This document shows, one piece after another, positions 1 through 8,402 of a DNA stretch of 38,298 nucleotides (the stretch's first letter is position 1; each line of letters starts with the position of its first letter). Source of the stretch: Streptomyces sp. ISL-94. Its GTDB lineage: Bacteria; Actinomycetota; Actinomycetes; Streptomycetales; Streptomycetaceae. The translations under genes and the position numbers were made by a program. The notes beneath the pieces were generated by a model. The model was given only the letters and a program-made list of their open reading frames with translations, searched no databases and was not told the DNA's origin. Location of the stretch: contig NZ_JAGGOZ010000137.1 of NCBI RefSeq assembly GCF_018614075.1, positions 1-38,298 on the forward strand. The letters run 5' to 3'.

Positions 1-45
1 TCAAACGCCGGGCGGGCTGGACAATCCAGCCCGCCCGGCGTTTGA
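1..45. terminator. Perfect 21-bp hairpin, bidirectional terminator
   Basis: Positions 1-21 and 25-45 are exact reverse complements around a 3-base loop (caa). The stem is GC-rich and has no long U tract, as usual for Streptomyces terminators. It lies downstream of nucS on the minus strand and could also end a gene left of the window. From memory, similar hairpins around the core GCCGGGCGGGCTGGA recur between genes in many Streptomyces genomes, so it may be a dispersed repeat family. Confidence 0.8.
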
Positions 46-344
46 GGGCACGGGCGCGCAGCGCACGTACGGGGTACGGCGCGCAGCCCCGCAGCGGGGT
101 CTGGGGGCGGAGCCCTCGGTTTCGGGAAGGGGCGGGGTGGGGAAGGCCCCGCGCAGCGGCCCGCCCGACGCGGGCCAAGGGCCGACGGGCCGAGGCCGGC
201 GCAGCGGCATGCCGATGCCACCCGAGAACCGACGGGCGGAGTCCGGCGCAGCCGCCCGCCCGGTGCTGCCGGGCGAGGGGCCGAGGGGCGGTGCCAAGCG
301 TCAGGGGGCCTGGTGTCGTAGCGGAGAGCGGGTCGCGAACGGGG
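46..344. other. Non-coding GC-rich stretch, no gene seen
   Basis: The open frames here are Arg/Pro/Gly-rich shadows without recognisable domains or ribosome binding sites. The stretch has short C-run/G-run dyads, for example CCCC at 87-90 facing GGGG at 96-99, followed by a purine-rich run near 119-150. It reads as the 3' flank of nucS. I see no RNA gene or mobile element in it. Confidence 0.5.
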
Positions 345-1016
345 TCAGAACAGGCGGAGTTTGTCGTCCTCGATGCCGCGCATCGCGTTGTAGTCCAGGA
401 CCACGCAGTCCATGCCCCGGTCCGTCGCGAGGACCTTCGCCTGCGGCTTGATCTCCTGGGCCGCGAAGACACCCCGGACGGGGGCCAGGTGCGGGTCCCG
501 GTTCAGGAGCTCCAGGTAGCGGGTCAGCTGCTCGACGCCGTCGATCTCGCCGCGCCGCTTGATCTCGACCGCCACCGTCCCGCCGGAGGCGTCCCGGCAC
601 AGGATGTCCACCGGGCCGATCGCCGTCATGTACTCGCGCCGGATCAGCGTGTAGCCCTCGCCCAGCGTTTCGATGCGGTCCGCGAGGAGCTCCTGGAGGT
701 GTGCCTCCACGCCGTCCTTGATGAGCCCGGGGTCGATGCCCAGCTCGTGGGAGGAGTCGTGCAGGACTTCCTCCATGGTGATGATGAGCTTCTCGCCCGC
801 CTTGTTGACGACCGTCCACACAGCGGCCTCGTCCCCGCTCCCCTCCTTGAGGGTGCACGGGGGCGACATCCAGTTGAGCGGTTTGTACGCCCGGTCGTCC
901 GCGTGGATCGAGACACTGCCGTCGGCCTTCACGAGGATCAGACGGGGTGCCGAGGGCAGATGGGCGGTGAGGCGGCCCGCGTAGTCGACGGAGCAGCGGG
1001 CAATGACGAGACGCAT
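345..1016 (-). CDS. nucS: Endonuclease NucS (mismatch-specific)
   Basis: A 223-residue NucS/EndoMS-type nuclease. In actinobacteria, which lack MutS/MutL, this enzyme cuts both strands at mismatches and underlies the non-canonical mismatch repair pathway. The N-terminal half (about 1-100) is the DNA-binding and dimerisation part. The C-terminal half is a RecB-like nuclease with the motif spread over D137 (GPVDIL), E151 and K153 (EIKRR), followed by Q163 and Y167. The protein ends in KLRLF, which fits the C-terminal clamp-binding tail described for actinobacterial NucS. The frame is open further upstream to 1100, but I chose the ATG at 1016 because MRLVIARC is the usual family start and the extra 28 residues are Arg-rich. 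It is divergent from the next gene across a 220-base gap. Confidence 0.95.
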   Translation of the reverse strand: MRLVIARCSVDYAGRLTAHLPSAPRLILVKADGSVSIHADDRAYKPLNWMSPPCTLKEGSGDEAAVWTVVNKAGEKLIITMEEVLHDSSHELGIDPGLIKDGVEAHLQELLADRIETLGEGYTLIRREYMTAIGPVDILCRDASGGTVAVEIKRRGEIDGVEQLTRYLELLNRDPHLAPVRGVFAAQEIKPQAKVLATDRGMDCVVLDYNAMRGIEDDKLRLF

Positions 1017-1236
1017 GGTCGGCAACGCTACTCGACGAGAAGGCCTCCACGCGATTCGCCCCTGAAAGCCCCGTTCGCGGATGGCGCGTTGTATGCGCAT
1101 TCTCCTGGTGCGTCACCCATGGGGCGCCTACCGTGGTGAGCAGGAGGTCGCGGAGCGTGCACGCTGCGTCGCCGCCTCCGTCCCTGCCCGTAAGACTCCG
1201 GCAACCCAGTCCGCCGGGGTCGCGAGAGGAGAACCC

Positions 1237-1629
1237 ATGTCGCTCGACGTCTCACCGGCCCTACTCGAACAGGCCGAGCGAGGCGAGGTCGACGAAGCCG
1301 CTTTCGTCGACTGCGTCCGGACCTCCCTGCCCTACGCATGGGAGATGATCAGCTCGCTGGTGGCCCAGCTGAAGGTCGACGGCGGACAGTTCGCCGACAA
1401 CCAGACGCCGCCGCCCGACGAGCAGGCGCGCGGGCAGCTGCTGCGTGCGCTCGCGAGTGACGCGATACGCGGTGCGCTGCAGCGGCACTTCGGAGTGCGC
1501 CTGGCCTTCCAGAACTGTCACCGGGTGGCGGTGTTCCCGCTGGATCCCTCGGTCGACGACCGGCTCGCCAAGTTCACTTCGATCCGCGGCCAGCTGCTCA
1601 ACCAGTCGCCGGAACTGCGCGACTGCTAG
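1237..1629 (+). CDS. SCO5389 family protein (conserved, unknown function)
   Basis: A 130-residue acidic, soluble protein with no signal peptide or membrane segment. It begins MSLDVSPALLEQAERGEVDE, and I recognise it as the conserved Streptomyces family named after SCO5389; no biochemical role is known to me. The ATG at 1237 follows a GAGAGGAG ribosome binding site at 1223-1230. The frame extends upstream to 1081, but that stretch is low-complexity and precedes the binding site. It lies divergent from nucS and converges on the oxidoreductase gene, whose end is only 15 bases away. Confidence 0.85.
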   Translation: MSLDVSPALLEQAERGEVDEAAFVDCVRTSLPYAWEMISSLVAQLKVDGGQFADNQTPPPDEQARGQLLRALASDAIRGALQRHFGVRLAFQNCHRVAVFPLDPSVDDRLAKFTSIRGQLLNQSPELRDC

Positions 1630-1644
1630 TTCGGCCGGTCGGTC

Positions 1645-2676
1645 TCAGCCGAGGCGGGGCAGGACTTCGACGCCGAGGCGTCGTACGTTCTCCTCCGTCG
1701 CGGCGAGATCGCCGGAGCCCTCCGTCAGGAGGGCGAAGCGCGTGATGCCCGTCCGTTCGGAGGTGGCCGCCAGCCGGTCCGCGGCCAGTTGCGGGGTACC
1801 CACCGGGTGCAGGTCACAGAGGAGTTCCGTATAGGCGACGGGGTCGCGCATCGCGCGTACACGGCCGTCCACGGTCACGTGGGCGTCCAGGCCCTGCTTG
1901 AGCCAGCCCGGCATCGCCTTCAGCAGCGTCTCGCGGGCGTCCGCCGTGCGGTCCGCCAGCTGGCACACCCCTGCGGAGACGTGGCCGGCGCCGGCCACGT
2001 ACTCCCGGGAGTGGCCCGCGGCCAGCGCGGTCGAGCGCCACAGCGCGACCATCGCCGCCTTGTCCTCGTCCCCGCAGTGCATGCCGAGCAGCATGGGCAC
2101 TCCCCTCCGCGCGGCCATCCGTACCGACCCGGGGGACGTGCAGGCCACGATGACCTCCGGGCCCGTCCTGTCCCCGTCCAGGGCCTCCGACGGCCGCGGT
2201 ACGACGGCCACCTCGCGGAAGCCGTACCGCTCGCCGGCGGCTCCCACCCGCGCCTCCGTCAGCCAGCGCCGCAGCAGGTCCAGGGCCTCCGGGAAGCCGT
2301 TCTCGTACGCGTCCAGGCCGCCTCCGAAGACCTCCAGGTCCACCCACGGCCCGCCGCGCCCCACTCCGAGGGTGAACCGGCCGCCGGAGGTCAGGTGCAG
2401 CAGCGCCGCCTGCTCGCCGAGGGCCACCGGGTGCGCGCTCGGCAGCACGCTGACCGCCGTGCCCACCCGCAGCCGCCGGGTCCGGCCCAGCAGCAGGGCC
2501 GCCAGGGTCACCGCCGAGGGGCAGACGCCGTACGGGACGAAGTGGTGCTCGGCGAGCCACACCGAGTCGAGCCCGGCCTCCTCGGCCACATCGGCGGTCC
2601 GCACCGCCCGGTGCAGTGCCTCTCCCTGTCCCTGACCCGGGAACTGGGCCGCCAGTACAAACGCTCCTACGCGCAT
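1645..2676 (-). CDS. LLM class flavin-dependent oxidoreductase
   Basis: A 343-residue member of the bacterial luciferase-like monooxygenase superfamily: a TIM barrel using reduced flavin (FMN or F420) on an unknown substrate. Family features visible are the N-terminal barrel strand followed by WLAEHHF (about residues 40-46), the central GGRFTLGVGRG stretch near 100, and the later segment where LLM proteins recognise the flavin phosphate. Length is typical. The ATG at 2676 is the first in frame and gives the expected N terminus (MRVGAFVLAAQFPGQGQGE). Monocistronic by appearance. Substrate and cofactor cannot be read from sequence alone. Confidence 0.9.
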   Translation of the reverse strand: MRVGAFVLAAQFPGQGQGEALHRAVRTADVAEEAGLDSVWLAEHHFVPYGVCPSAVTLAALLLGRTRRLRVGTAVSVLPSAHPVALGEQAALLHLTSGGRFTLGVGRGGPWVDLEVFGGGLDAYENGFPEALDLLRRWLTEARVGAAGERYGFREVAVVPRPSEALDGDRTGPEVIVACTSPGSVRMAARRGVPMLLGMHCGDEDKAAMVALWRSTALAAGHSREYVAGAGHVSAGVCQLADRTADARETLLKAMPGWLKQGLDAHVTVDGRVRAMRDPVAYTELLCDLHPVGTPQLAADRLAATSERTGITRFALLTEGSGDLAATEENVRRLGVEVLPRLG

Positions 2677-2906
2677 CGCCTTTACCCTCCTCGCGGCTGA
2701 CGCGGCCTCCCCCAGGTGGACCGGTTCTTCCTATGGCAACAACGTCGGACACGTGCCAAAGGCACGGGCTGACAGGAAAGTTATTGGGATTGTCGGGCCA
2801 TCCCTCTTCGCGGGCCGGACCTCTCTCCACCACCCTGCGGGTACCCGGGCTCGCTGCGCGTAGTCTGGGAGAAAGTCACTGCCGCCCGCCCCTCCGTGAG
2901 GTATAC

Positions 2907-3233
2907 GTGTCACCGCGCCACAACCGCCCCAGGGGCGGCGAGACTCCGGAAGAACGTCCCGTCACCGGCCTCGACCGCTACGGGCTGGAGCGCACGGAGG
3001 AGTACCAGGGCGAGAACTGGAAGGTCCGGCAGGTCGCGGGCGCGAGCGCGGCGGGCAAGCGCTACCGCTGCCCCGGCTGCGATCAGGAGATCCCCTCCGG
3101 CACCCCCCACCTGGTGGCCTGGCCGGAGTACGGCGGGGTGGACGACCGGCGCCACTGGCACAAGGCCTGCTGGAACGCGAAGGACCGCCGCACCTCGAAG
3201 GTTCAGCGGTCCCGCAACGCTCCCAGGTACTAG
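2907..3233 (+). CDS. Small Cys/His protein, probable zinc-binding
   Basis: A 108-residue basic protein. The C-terminal half holds CPGCDQEIPSGTPH, then HWH and ACW, giving a C-x2-C-x8-H and later H-x1-H-x2-C pattern that looks like a treble-clef or zinc-ribbon site. The N-terminal part is Arg/Pro/Gly-rich. Homologues in Streptomyces are often labelled ATP/GTP-binding protein, as I remember, but I see no P-loop here. The GTG at 2907 is preceded by GTGAGG. A longer frame from 2616 exists but overlaps the oxidoreductase and its promoter region. Function unknown; nucleic-acid binding is possible. Confidence 0.75.
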   Translation: MSPRHNRPRGGETPEERPVTGLDRYGLERTEEYQGENWKVRQVAGASAAGKRYRCPGCDQEIPSGTPHLVAWPEYGGVDDRRHWHKACWNAKDRRTSKVQRSRNAPRY

Positions 3234-3258
3234 CGGGGGGTACCGGGCCCACCGGGCC

Positions 3259-4101
3259 TTACACGTCCCGGCGGCCGACCGTCGCGTACGAGGCGGCCAC
3301 GGCGCCGCCCGTGACCAGCAGGATGAGCACCATGTGGGAGACGCCGCCGGGCGAGGCGCCCGGGCCGCCGCCCTCCGGCATGCCGAACAGCCGCATCAGC
3401 GCCACCGGCGCGTTGTACTGGAGCACCGCCCGCCCGACGGGCGCGGCCGCGTCCCAGACGCTGAGCATCGCGCCTATCACCGGTGGCAGCGTGACCAGGC
3501 CCAGCATCGCCGCGATCGCCCCGGCCGAATGCCGCACCAGCGCCCCGACCGCGAGCGCGAGCACGCCGAGCAGGGTGACGTAGAAGCAGCCCGCCAGCGC
3601 GCCCAGCCACTCGCGCGCCGCGTGCGGCCCGGCGTCGGCGCCGCCGTGCACGATCGCCGCGGCCACCCCGACCACGAAGACCGCCAAAGCGGTGGTGACG
3701 AAGGCCGTGACGCTGAAGACGAGGTATTTGGCGGTGAGCACCCGGTACCGGTTGGGCGCGGCGGTGAAGGTGGTCCGCACCAGCCCGGTGGCGTGCTCCG
3801 AGGTGATGGTCAGCACGCCGAGGACCATCACCGCGACCTGACCGACCAGCAGGCCGAACAGCGCGGGCGTGGTGAAGGAGATGTTGACGTACTCCAGGTC
3901 CGTGCTCTGCGCGACGAAGAGGATCCCGAAGCCGACGACGGTCAGCACGAGCGAGCCGAGCGTGAACAGGGTCGAGCGGACCGAGACCATCTTGGTCCAC
4001 TCCGAGGCCAGGGCGTGCCCCAGGTGCGGCCGCGGCGTGGGCAGGGGAGAGCGGTAACCCTTCGGCTGCTCCGCCGCCGGCGTCGTCCTCGTCGGGGTCA
4101 T
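3259..4101 (-). CDS. ABC-2 type transporter permease (pair 1)
   Basis: A 280-residue membrane protein of the ABC-2 permease type, with about six hydrophobic segments after a cytoplasmic N terminus carrying the SEWTKM(V)SVRST motif common to this class. The ATG at 4101 overlaps the stop of the upstream ATPase gene by four bases (ATGA), so the two are translationally coupled and surely form one transporter. The open frame upstream of 4101 is the ATPase gene in another frame. Members of this class export antibiotics, lipids or cell-envelope compounds. The substrate is not deducible. Confidence 0.9.
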   Translation of the reverse strand: MTPTRTTPAAEQPKGYRSPLPTPRPHLGHALASEWTKMVSVRSTLFTLGSLVLTVVGFGILFVAQSTDLEYVNISFTTPALFGLLVGQVAVMVLGVLTITSEHATGLVRTTFTAAPNRYRVLTAKYLVFSVTAFVTTALAVFVVGVAAAIVHGGADAGPHAAREWLGALAGCFYVTLLGVLALAVGALVRHSAGAIAAMLGLVTLPPVIGAMLSVWDAAAPVGRAVLQYNAPVALMRLFGMPEGGGPGASPGGVSHMVLILLVTGGAVAASYATVGRRDV

Positions 4102-5213
4102 CGGGCTTCCTCGGGGTTGTTCTTGGCGGTGCTCGCGAGCTCGCCGGGATCGCTGGGCATCAGGAAGGGCCGGCCGCCCGCTCCGGGCGGCGGGGGCGCG
4201 TAGAAGCCGGTCTGCGGGACCGCCGGGGCCGCCGGCTCGTCCTCCCAGGCCGGGACGGTGTGCGGCTCGGGCTCCCACAGCTCGGCCCGCGGGTCGTCGG
4301 TGGAGGTGTACTCGACGGAGGACTGGGTCATCCGCATGTACGCCTCCTCCAGCGAGGCCCGGTGCGGTGACAGCTCCCACAGGCGGACGCCCGCCTCGTG
4401 CGCCAGGTCCGCGATGCGGGGGAGCTCCAGCCCGGTCACGCGCAGTGCTCCGTCGGGCTCCTGGAGGACCCGGCCGCCCGCCTTGGTGAGCGTCGCACCC
4501 AGCGTGTCCCGGCCATCCGGATGGGTGTCGGCCGCGCGCACCCGAGCGAATCCGGCCGAGTTGTGCGTGATGAATTCCTGGGTGCCCATGTCGGCCAGCA
4601 GCCGGCCCCGGCCGATCACGATCAGGTGGTCGGCGGTCAGCGCCATCTCGCTCATCAGGTGCGAGGAGACCAGGACGGTGCGGCCCTCGGCGGCCAGCCG
4701 GCGCATCAGATTGCGCACCCAGAGGATGCCCTCGGGGTCCAGCCCGTTGACCGGCTCGTCGAACAGCAGCACCTGCGGGTCGCCGAGCAGGGCGGTGGCG
4801 ATGCCGAGCCGCTGGCCCATGCCGAGCGAGAAGCCCTTCGTACGCTGCCGGGCGACGTCCTGGAGGCCGACCACGGCCAGCACCTCGTCCACCCGCTTCT
4901 CGGGGATCCCCGAGAGCTGGGCGACGGAGAGCAGGTGGGTGCGGGCGCGGCGGCCGCCGTGCACGGCCTTGGCGTCGAGCAGGGCCCCGACGAGCCGCTG
5001 GGCGTTCGGCAGCTCACGGAAGGGCAGGCCGTTGATCGTGACCCGGCCCGACGTGGGCCGGTCGAGGCCGACGATCATGCGCATGGTGGTGGACTTGCCG
5101 GAGCCGTTGGGCCCCAGGAAGCCGGTCACATGACCGGGCCTGACCTGGAAGGAGAGCTGGTCGACGGCGGTCTTGGCGCCGAAGCGCTTGGTCAGGCCGA
5201 CTGCCTCGATCAT
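4098..5213 (-). CDS. ABC transporter ATP-binding protein (pair 1)
   Basis: A 371-residue ATPase. Walker A GPNGSGKST is at 34-42, the signature SLGMGQ at 129-134, Walker B VLLFDEP near 148-154 and the switch His in SSHLMSEM at 185. The nucleotide-binding domain is followed by the C-terminal domain typical of drug- or bacitracin-export ATPases. An unusual Pro-rich tail (about 300-371, with PPPPGAGG) is absent from the second ATPase of the cluster. The ATG at 5213 is preceded by AAGGGGCAGCAAG. First gene of the pair-1 operon; a 138-base gap upstream probably holds its promoter. Confidence 0.95.
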   Translation of the reverse strand: MIEAVGLTKRFGAKTAVDQLSFQVRPGHVTGFLGPNGSGKSTTMRMIVGLDRPTSGRVTINGLPFRELPNAQRLVGALLDAKAVHGGRRARTHLLSVAQLSGIPEKRVDEVLAVVGLQDVARQRTKGFSLGMGQRLGIATALLGDPQVLLFDEPVNGLDPEGILWVRNLMRRLAAEGRTVLVSSHLMSEMALTADHLIVIGRGRLLADMGTQEFITHNSAGFARVRAADTHPDGRDTLGATLTKAGGRVLQEPDGALRVTGLELPRIADLAHEAGVRLWELSPHRASLEEAYMRMTQSSVEYTSTDDPRAELWEPEPHTVPAWEDEPAAPAVPQTGFYAPPPPGAGGRPFLMPSDPGELASTAKNNPEEAR

Positions 5214-5351
5214 CTTGCTGCCCCTTACCAGGCCGGGACGACGTTCGCCCGCGTAAGGGTTAAGAGGATAACGAGGATCCTACGGTTCCGTCCCGGGCCG
5301 GATCCCTGAGTCACCCCTGAGACCGACCCGGGGATACCCCGGAGCCGGAGC

Positions 5352-6131
5352 TCAGGCGTCGCGCTTCTTCAGGACGAGGTACCCGCCCAGTACGACGGCC
5401 AGTGTCCACAGGGCCATGATTCCGAAGCCGCCCCAGGGGCCGTACGGGGGCGTGCCGCTGTCCATGGCGCCCGGGACCACCTGCATGATCTTGGAGCCGG
5501 CCTGGTCCGGGAAGTACTGGGCCACCTTCCGGGTGGCGGAGACCGCCCCGAGGATGTTCGAGACCAGGAAGAAGAAGGGCATCAGGATGCCGAGCGCCAG
5601 CATCGAGCTGCGCAGGATCGCGGCCACGCCCATGGAGAACAGCGCGATCATGGCCATGTAGAGGCCGGCCCCGATCACCGCGCGCAGCACGTTGTCCTCG
5701 CCGATGCCGATGGAGCGGTCGCCCAGGATGGCCTGCCCCAGGAAGAAGGACAGGAAGCTGGTCGCGAGCCCCACGGCCAGCGCCAGGCCGGTGGCGACGA
5801 GGAGCTTGCCGAAGAGGAAGCTCGCGCGGTTCGGCACGGCGGCCAGCGAGGTGCGGATCATGCCCGAGCTGTACTCGGTGCCGACCACCAGCACACCGAA
5901 GACGATCATCGCCAGCTGGCCGAGGCTCATCCCGGCGAAGCTGGCCAGGGTCGGGTCGAAGGTGGCTTGCTGTTCCGCGGGCATGTTCTTGAAGGACGCG
6001 TTGAAGAAGGCGCAGAGCGCGGCGCTGACGCCGACCGTGACCACGAGGGCGGAGGCCAGGGTCCAGGTGGTGGAGGCGACCGTACGGATCTTGGTCCACT
6101 CGGACGTGAGAACGGCGGAGAAGGAGGACAT
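5352..6131 (-). CDS. ABC-2 type transporter permease (pair 2)
   Basis: A 259-residue ABC-2 permease starting MSSFSAVLTSEWTKIRTV, the same N-terminal signature as the pair-1 permease, with about six membrane segments. The ATG at 6131 lies two bases after the stop of its ATPase partner. An in-frame extension to 6176 exists but consists of Arg/Gly codons inside the ATPase gene and lacks a binding site. With the neighbouring ATPase it forms a second transporter related to pair 1 by duplication. Confidence 0.9.
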   Translation of the reverse strand: MSSFSAVLTSEWTKIRTVASTTWTLASALVVTVGVSAALCAFFNASFKNMPAEQQATFDPTLASFAGMSLGQLAMIVFGVLVVGTEYSSGMIRTSLAAVPNRASFLFGKLLVATGLALAVGLATSFLSFFLGQAILGDRSIGIGEDNVLRAVIGAGLYMAMIALFSMGVAAILRSSMLALGILMPFFFLVSNILGAVSATRKVAQYFPDQAGSKIMQVVPGAMDSGTPPYGPWGGFGIMALWTLAVVLGGYLVLKKRDA

Positions 6132-6133
6132 GG

Positions 6134-7168
6134 TCACTCGCCGCCCTTGCGCGCCGCCCCGTCGCCGGCGCCCCACGCGGGGACGTCGGCAGGCCGCGCA
6201 GGGTGGTCGGCGGCCATGGCCACGGGGACGCCGGCGGGCCCGACCGGTGCCCTCGGCGCGCCCGGCGCGTGGGCGTGGTACTCGACGGAGTCCGCCGTCA
6301 TGCGCATGAACGCTTCCTCCAGTGAAGCCCGTTGCGGGCTGAGTTCGTGCAGCACGATCCGGTGCTGGGCGGCCAGCTCGCCGAGCCGCTCCGGTCCCAC
6401 GCCGTCGATCTCCAGCGTGCCCGTGGCCGGAACGCCGGCGTCGATCCCTGCCTCGTGCAGGACGTCCTTGAGCCGCTCCTGCTGCGGCGAGCGCAGCCGG
6501 ACGTAGCTGCGCGAGTTCTGCTGGATGAAATCGGCCATCGACAGGTCCGCCAGCAGCCTTCCCTGCCCGATGACGATCAAATGGTCTGCCGTCAGGGCCA
6601 TTTCGCTCATCAGATGAGAGGAGACGAAGATCGTCCTGCCCTCCGCCGCCAGCGCCTTCATCACATTGCGGATCCAGAGAATTCCCTCCGGGTCCAGACC
6701 ATTGACGGGTTCGTCGAACATCAGGATTTCCGGATCACCGAGCAGCGCGGAGGCGATTCCCAGCCGCTGCCCCATGCCCAGCGAAAAACCTTTCGATTTC
6801 TTCTTGGCGACGGGCGTCAGCCCCACCAGGTCCAACACCTCGGCGACCCGGCTCTTGGGGATGCGGTTCGACTGGGCCAGGCAGAGAAGGTTGTTGTATG
6901 CACTCCGGCCACCGTTCATGGCCTTCGCGTCCAGCAGCGCCCCGATGTACTTGAGCGGCTCCGGCAGGTCCCGGTAGTGCTTCCCGTCGATCCGGACCGT
7001 GCCGCTGGTCGGGTTGTCGAGGTCGAGCATCATGCGCATGGTCGTGGACTTGCCCGCCCCGTTGGGGCCGAGGAAACCGGTCACCACCCCCGGTCTGACC
7101 TGGAAGCTGAGGTGGTCCACGGCGGTCTTGGTGCCGAATCGTTTGGTGAGGCCCTCCAGCTCGATCAT
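6134..7168 (-). CDS. ABC transporter ATP-binding protein (pair 2)
   Basis: A 344-residue ATPase aligned in register with the pair-1 protein: Walker A GPNGAGKST 34-42, signature SLGMGQ 129-134, Walker B ILMFDEP 148-154, then the switch-His segment SSHLMSEM. The two ATPases are alike almost throughout the first 300 residues, which indicates tandem duplication of an ATPase-permease unit. This one has a shorter tail. The ATG at 7168 is the first codon of the conserved MIELEGLTKRFG start. It probably heads its own two-gene operon, 100 bases downstream of filP. Confidence 0.95.
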   Translation of the reverse strand: MIELEGLTKRFGTKTAVDHLSFQVRPGVVTGFLGPNGAGKSTTMRMMLDLDNPTSGTVRIDGKHYRDLPEPLKYIGALLDAKAMNGGRSAYNNLLCLAQSNRIPKSRVAEVLDLVGLTPVAKKKSKGFSLGMGQRLGIASALLGDPEILMFDEPVNGLDPEGILWIRNVMKALAAEGRTIFVSSHLMSEMALTADHLIVIGQGRLLADLSMADFIQQNSRSYVRLRSPQQERLKDVLHEAGIDAGVPATGTLEIDGVGPERLGELAAQHRIVLHELSPQRASLEEAFMRMTADSVEYHAHAPGAPRAPVGPAGVPVAMAADHPARPADVPAWGAGDGAARKGGE

Positions 7169-7190
7169 GCGGCCACGCTAGAACGGCGAA

Positions 7191-7227
7191 GGGCCGTACG
7201 CCACCTCAAACAGGAGACGTACGGCCC
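7191..7227. terminator. Inverted repeat between filP and the ABC genes
   Basis: GGGCCGTACG at 7191-7200 pairs exactly with CGTACGGCCC at 7218-7227 across a 17-base loop. It lies 42 bases beyond the filP stop on the minus strand and just before the next gene, so it is a plausible filP terminator or attenuator. There is no U tract. Confidence 0.55.
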
Positions 7228-7268
7228 GGAGCCGTCGGATGCGCTACCAGCGGGCAGACAGCTGCGTA

Positions 7269-8207
7269 CTAGCGGCTCTGCTGCGCCGGAACCCCACGCG
7301 TGACCGGCTCGTCGTCGATCGGGGAACCGGCGGCCGCGACGGCCGCACCGGTCAGCGTCGCCAGCATCTCGCGGACGTTGGTCAGCTGCGCGTTGATGGA
7401 GTCGCGGCGGTTGGTGAGCGCCGCCAGCTCGCGCTCGGACTCGCTGCGGATACGGTCCGCCTTGGCGTTGGCGTCGGCCACGATGTCCTCGGCCTGGCGC
7501 TGCGCGGTCTCCACGGTCTGGCGGGCCCGGCGCTCCGCGTCCGTACGCAGCTTCTCGGCCTCCAGGCGCAGCTGCTCCGCGCGGTGCTCGATCTCCGCGA
7601 GGCGCTTCTCGGCCTTCGCCTGACGCGAGGCCAGGTCGCGCTCCGACTGCTCGCGGCGCTTGGCCAGGTTGGTCTCGAAGTCCGCGGCGGCCTGAGCGGC
7701 CTTGGCGCGGGTCTCCTCGAACAGGGCGTCGGCCTCCTCGCGCTTGGAGGACGCGTCCTTCTGGGCCTCGGCGCGCAGGGTCGAGGCGTCGCCCTTGGCC
7801 TTCTCGACGATACGGACGCCCTCGTCCTCCGCCTTGGACTTCCGGTCGGCGGCGAACGACTCGGCGTCGTTGCGCACCTGCTGGGCGGCCGACTCGGCGA
7901 GCTCACGGTGCTGCTCGGCCGCGCGACGGGCCTCCTCGCGCAGGTCCTTCGCCTCCTCCTCGGCCAGCCGCAGGATCTTCTCGACCCGGGCGCCGAGACC
8001 GGCGTACGACGGCTCGGCGTCGTTCACCTGGGCCTGGGCGTTCTGCGTCTCGAGGTGCAACTCCTCGATCCGCTTTTCCAGAGAGTTGATACGTCCAAGG
8101 GCGCTGTCGCGGTCGGAGACCAGCTTGGTAATGCGGTCGTCCACCTGACCACGGTCGTAACCACGCCGCACGAGCTCGAAGCCGAAGGGGGAGGAAGTGT
8201 CGCTCAT
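7269..8207 (-). CDS. filP: FilP, coiled-coil intermediate-filament-like protein
   Basis: A 312-residue protein, almost entirely coiled coil and rich in Ala, Glu, Arg and Gln. In Streptomyces FilP forms cytoplasmic filaments that stiffen hyphae and gather behind the tip, interacting with DivIVA and Scy. Visible are a short non-helical head with FELVRRGYDRGQVDDRI (about 10-26, resembling the N-terminal motif of DivIVA-like proteins), a first coiled segment, a break near PSYAGLGARVEKIL (about 65-80), then a long rod and a short tail ending SR. Some databases call it cellulose-binding protein. The ATG at 8207 follows CAGGAA. Its neighbour scy, same strand, lies 195 bases upstream. The strong resemblance to known FilP and this synteny make the call secure. 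Confidence 0.95.
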   Translation of the reverse strand: MSDTSSPFGFELVRRGYDRGQVDDRITKLVSDRDSALGRINSLEKRIEELHLETQNAQAQVNDAEPSYAGLGARVEKILRLAEEEAKDLREEARRAAEQHRELAESAAQQVRNDAESFAADRKSKAEDEGVRIVEKAKGDASTLRAEAQKDASSKREEADALFEETRAKAAQAAADFETNLAKRREQSERDLASRQAKAEKRLAEIEHRAEQLRLEAEKLRTDAERRARQTVETAQRQAEDIVADANAKADRIRSESERELAALTNRRDSINAQLTNVREMLATLTGAAVAAAGSPIDDEPVTRGVPAQQSR

Positions 8208-8279
8208 GGGGTTCCTGTCGAATGAGACCGATGAGGTGCTACGTGAGGTGTTAAGGGGAATCCTAGGCGCCCGAGCGGC

Positions 8280-8320
8280 GTGTCATCGAGTCAATCCGCG
8301 TTTGATCTGGACAATGACAC
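8280..8320. repeat. 7-bp dyad GTGTCAT/ATGACAC upstream of filP
   Basis: GTGTCAT (8280-8286) and ATGACAC (8314-8320) are exact inverted copies 27 bases apart in the scy-filP gap. Read on the minus strand, a TTGACT hexamer sits between them, suggesting the filP promoter is here, though I cannot place a matching -10 at normal spacing. It could be an operator or chance. Confidence 0.3.
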
Positions 8321-8402
8321 CCCTTTTGAGTGGCAAGGCGGCGGATTGCTTGTCACCCGTTCGCCTGAACCTCCATCAGAGGCACACATCCCTGCGCACC
8401 GA

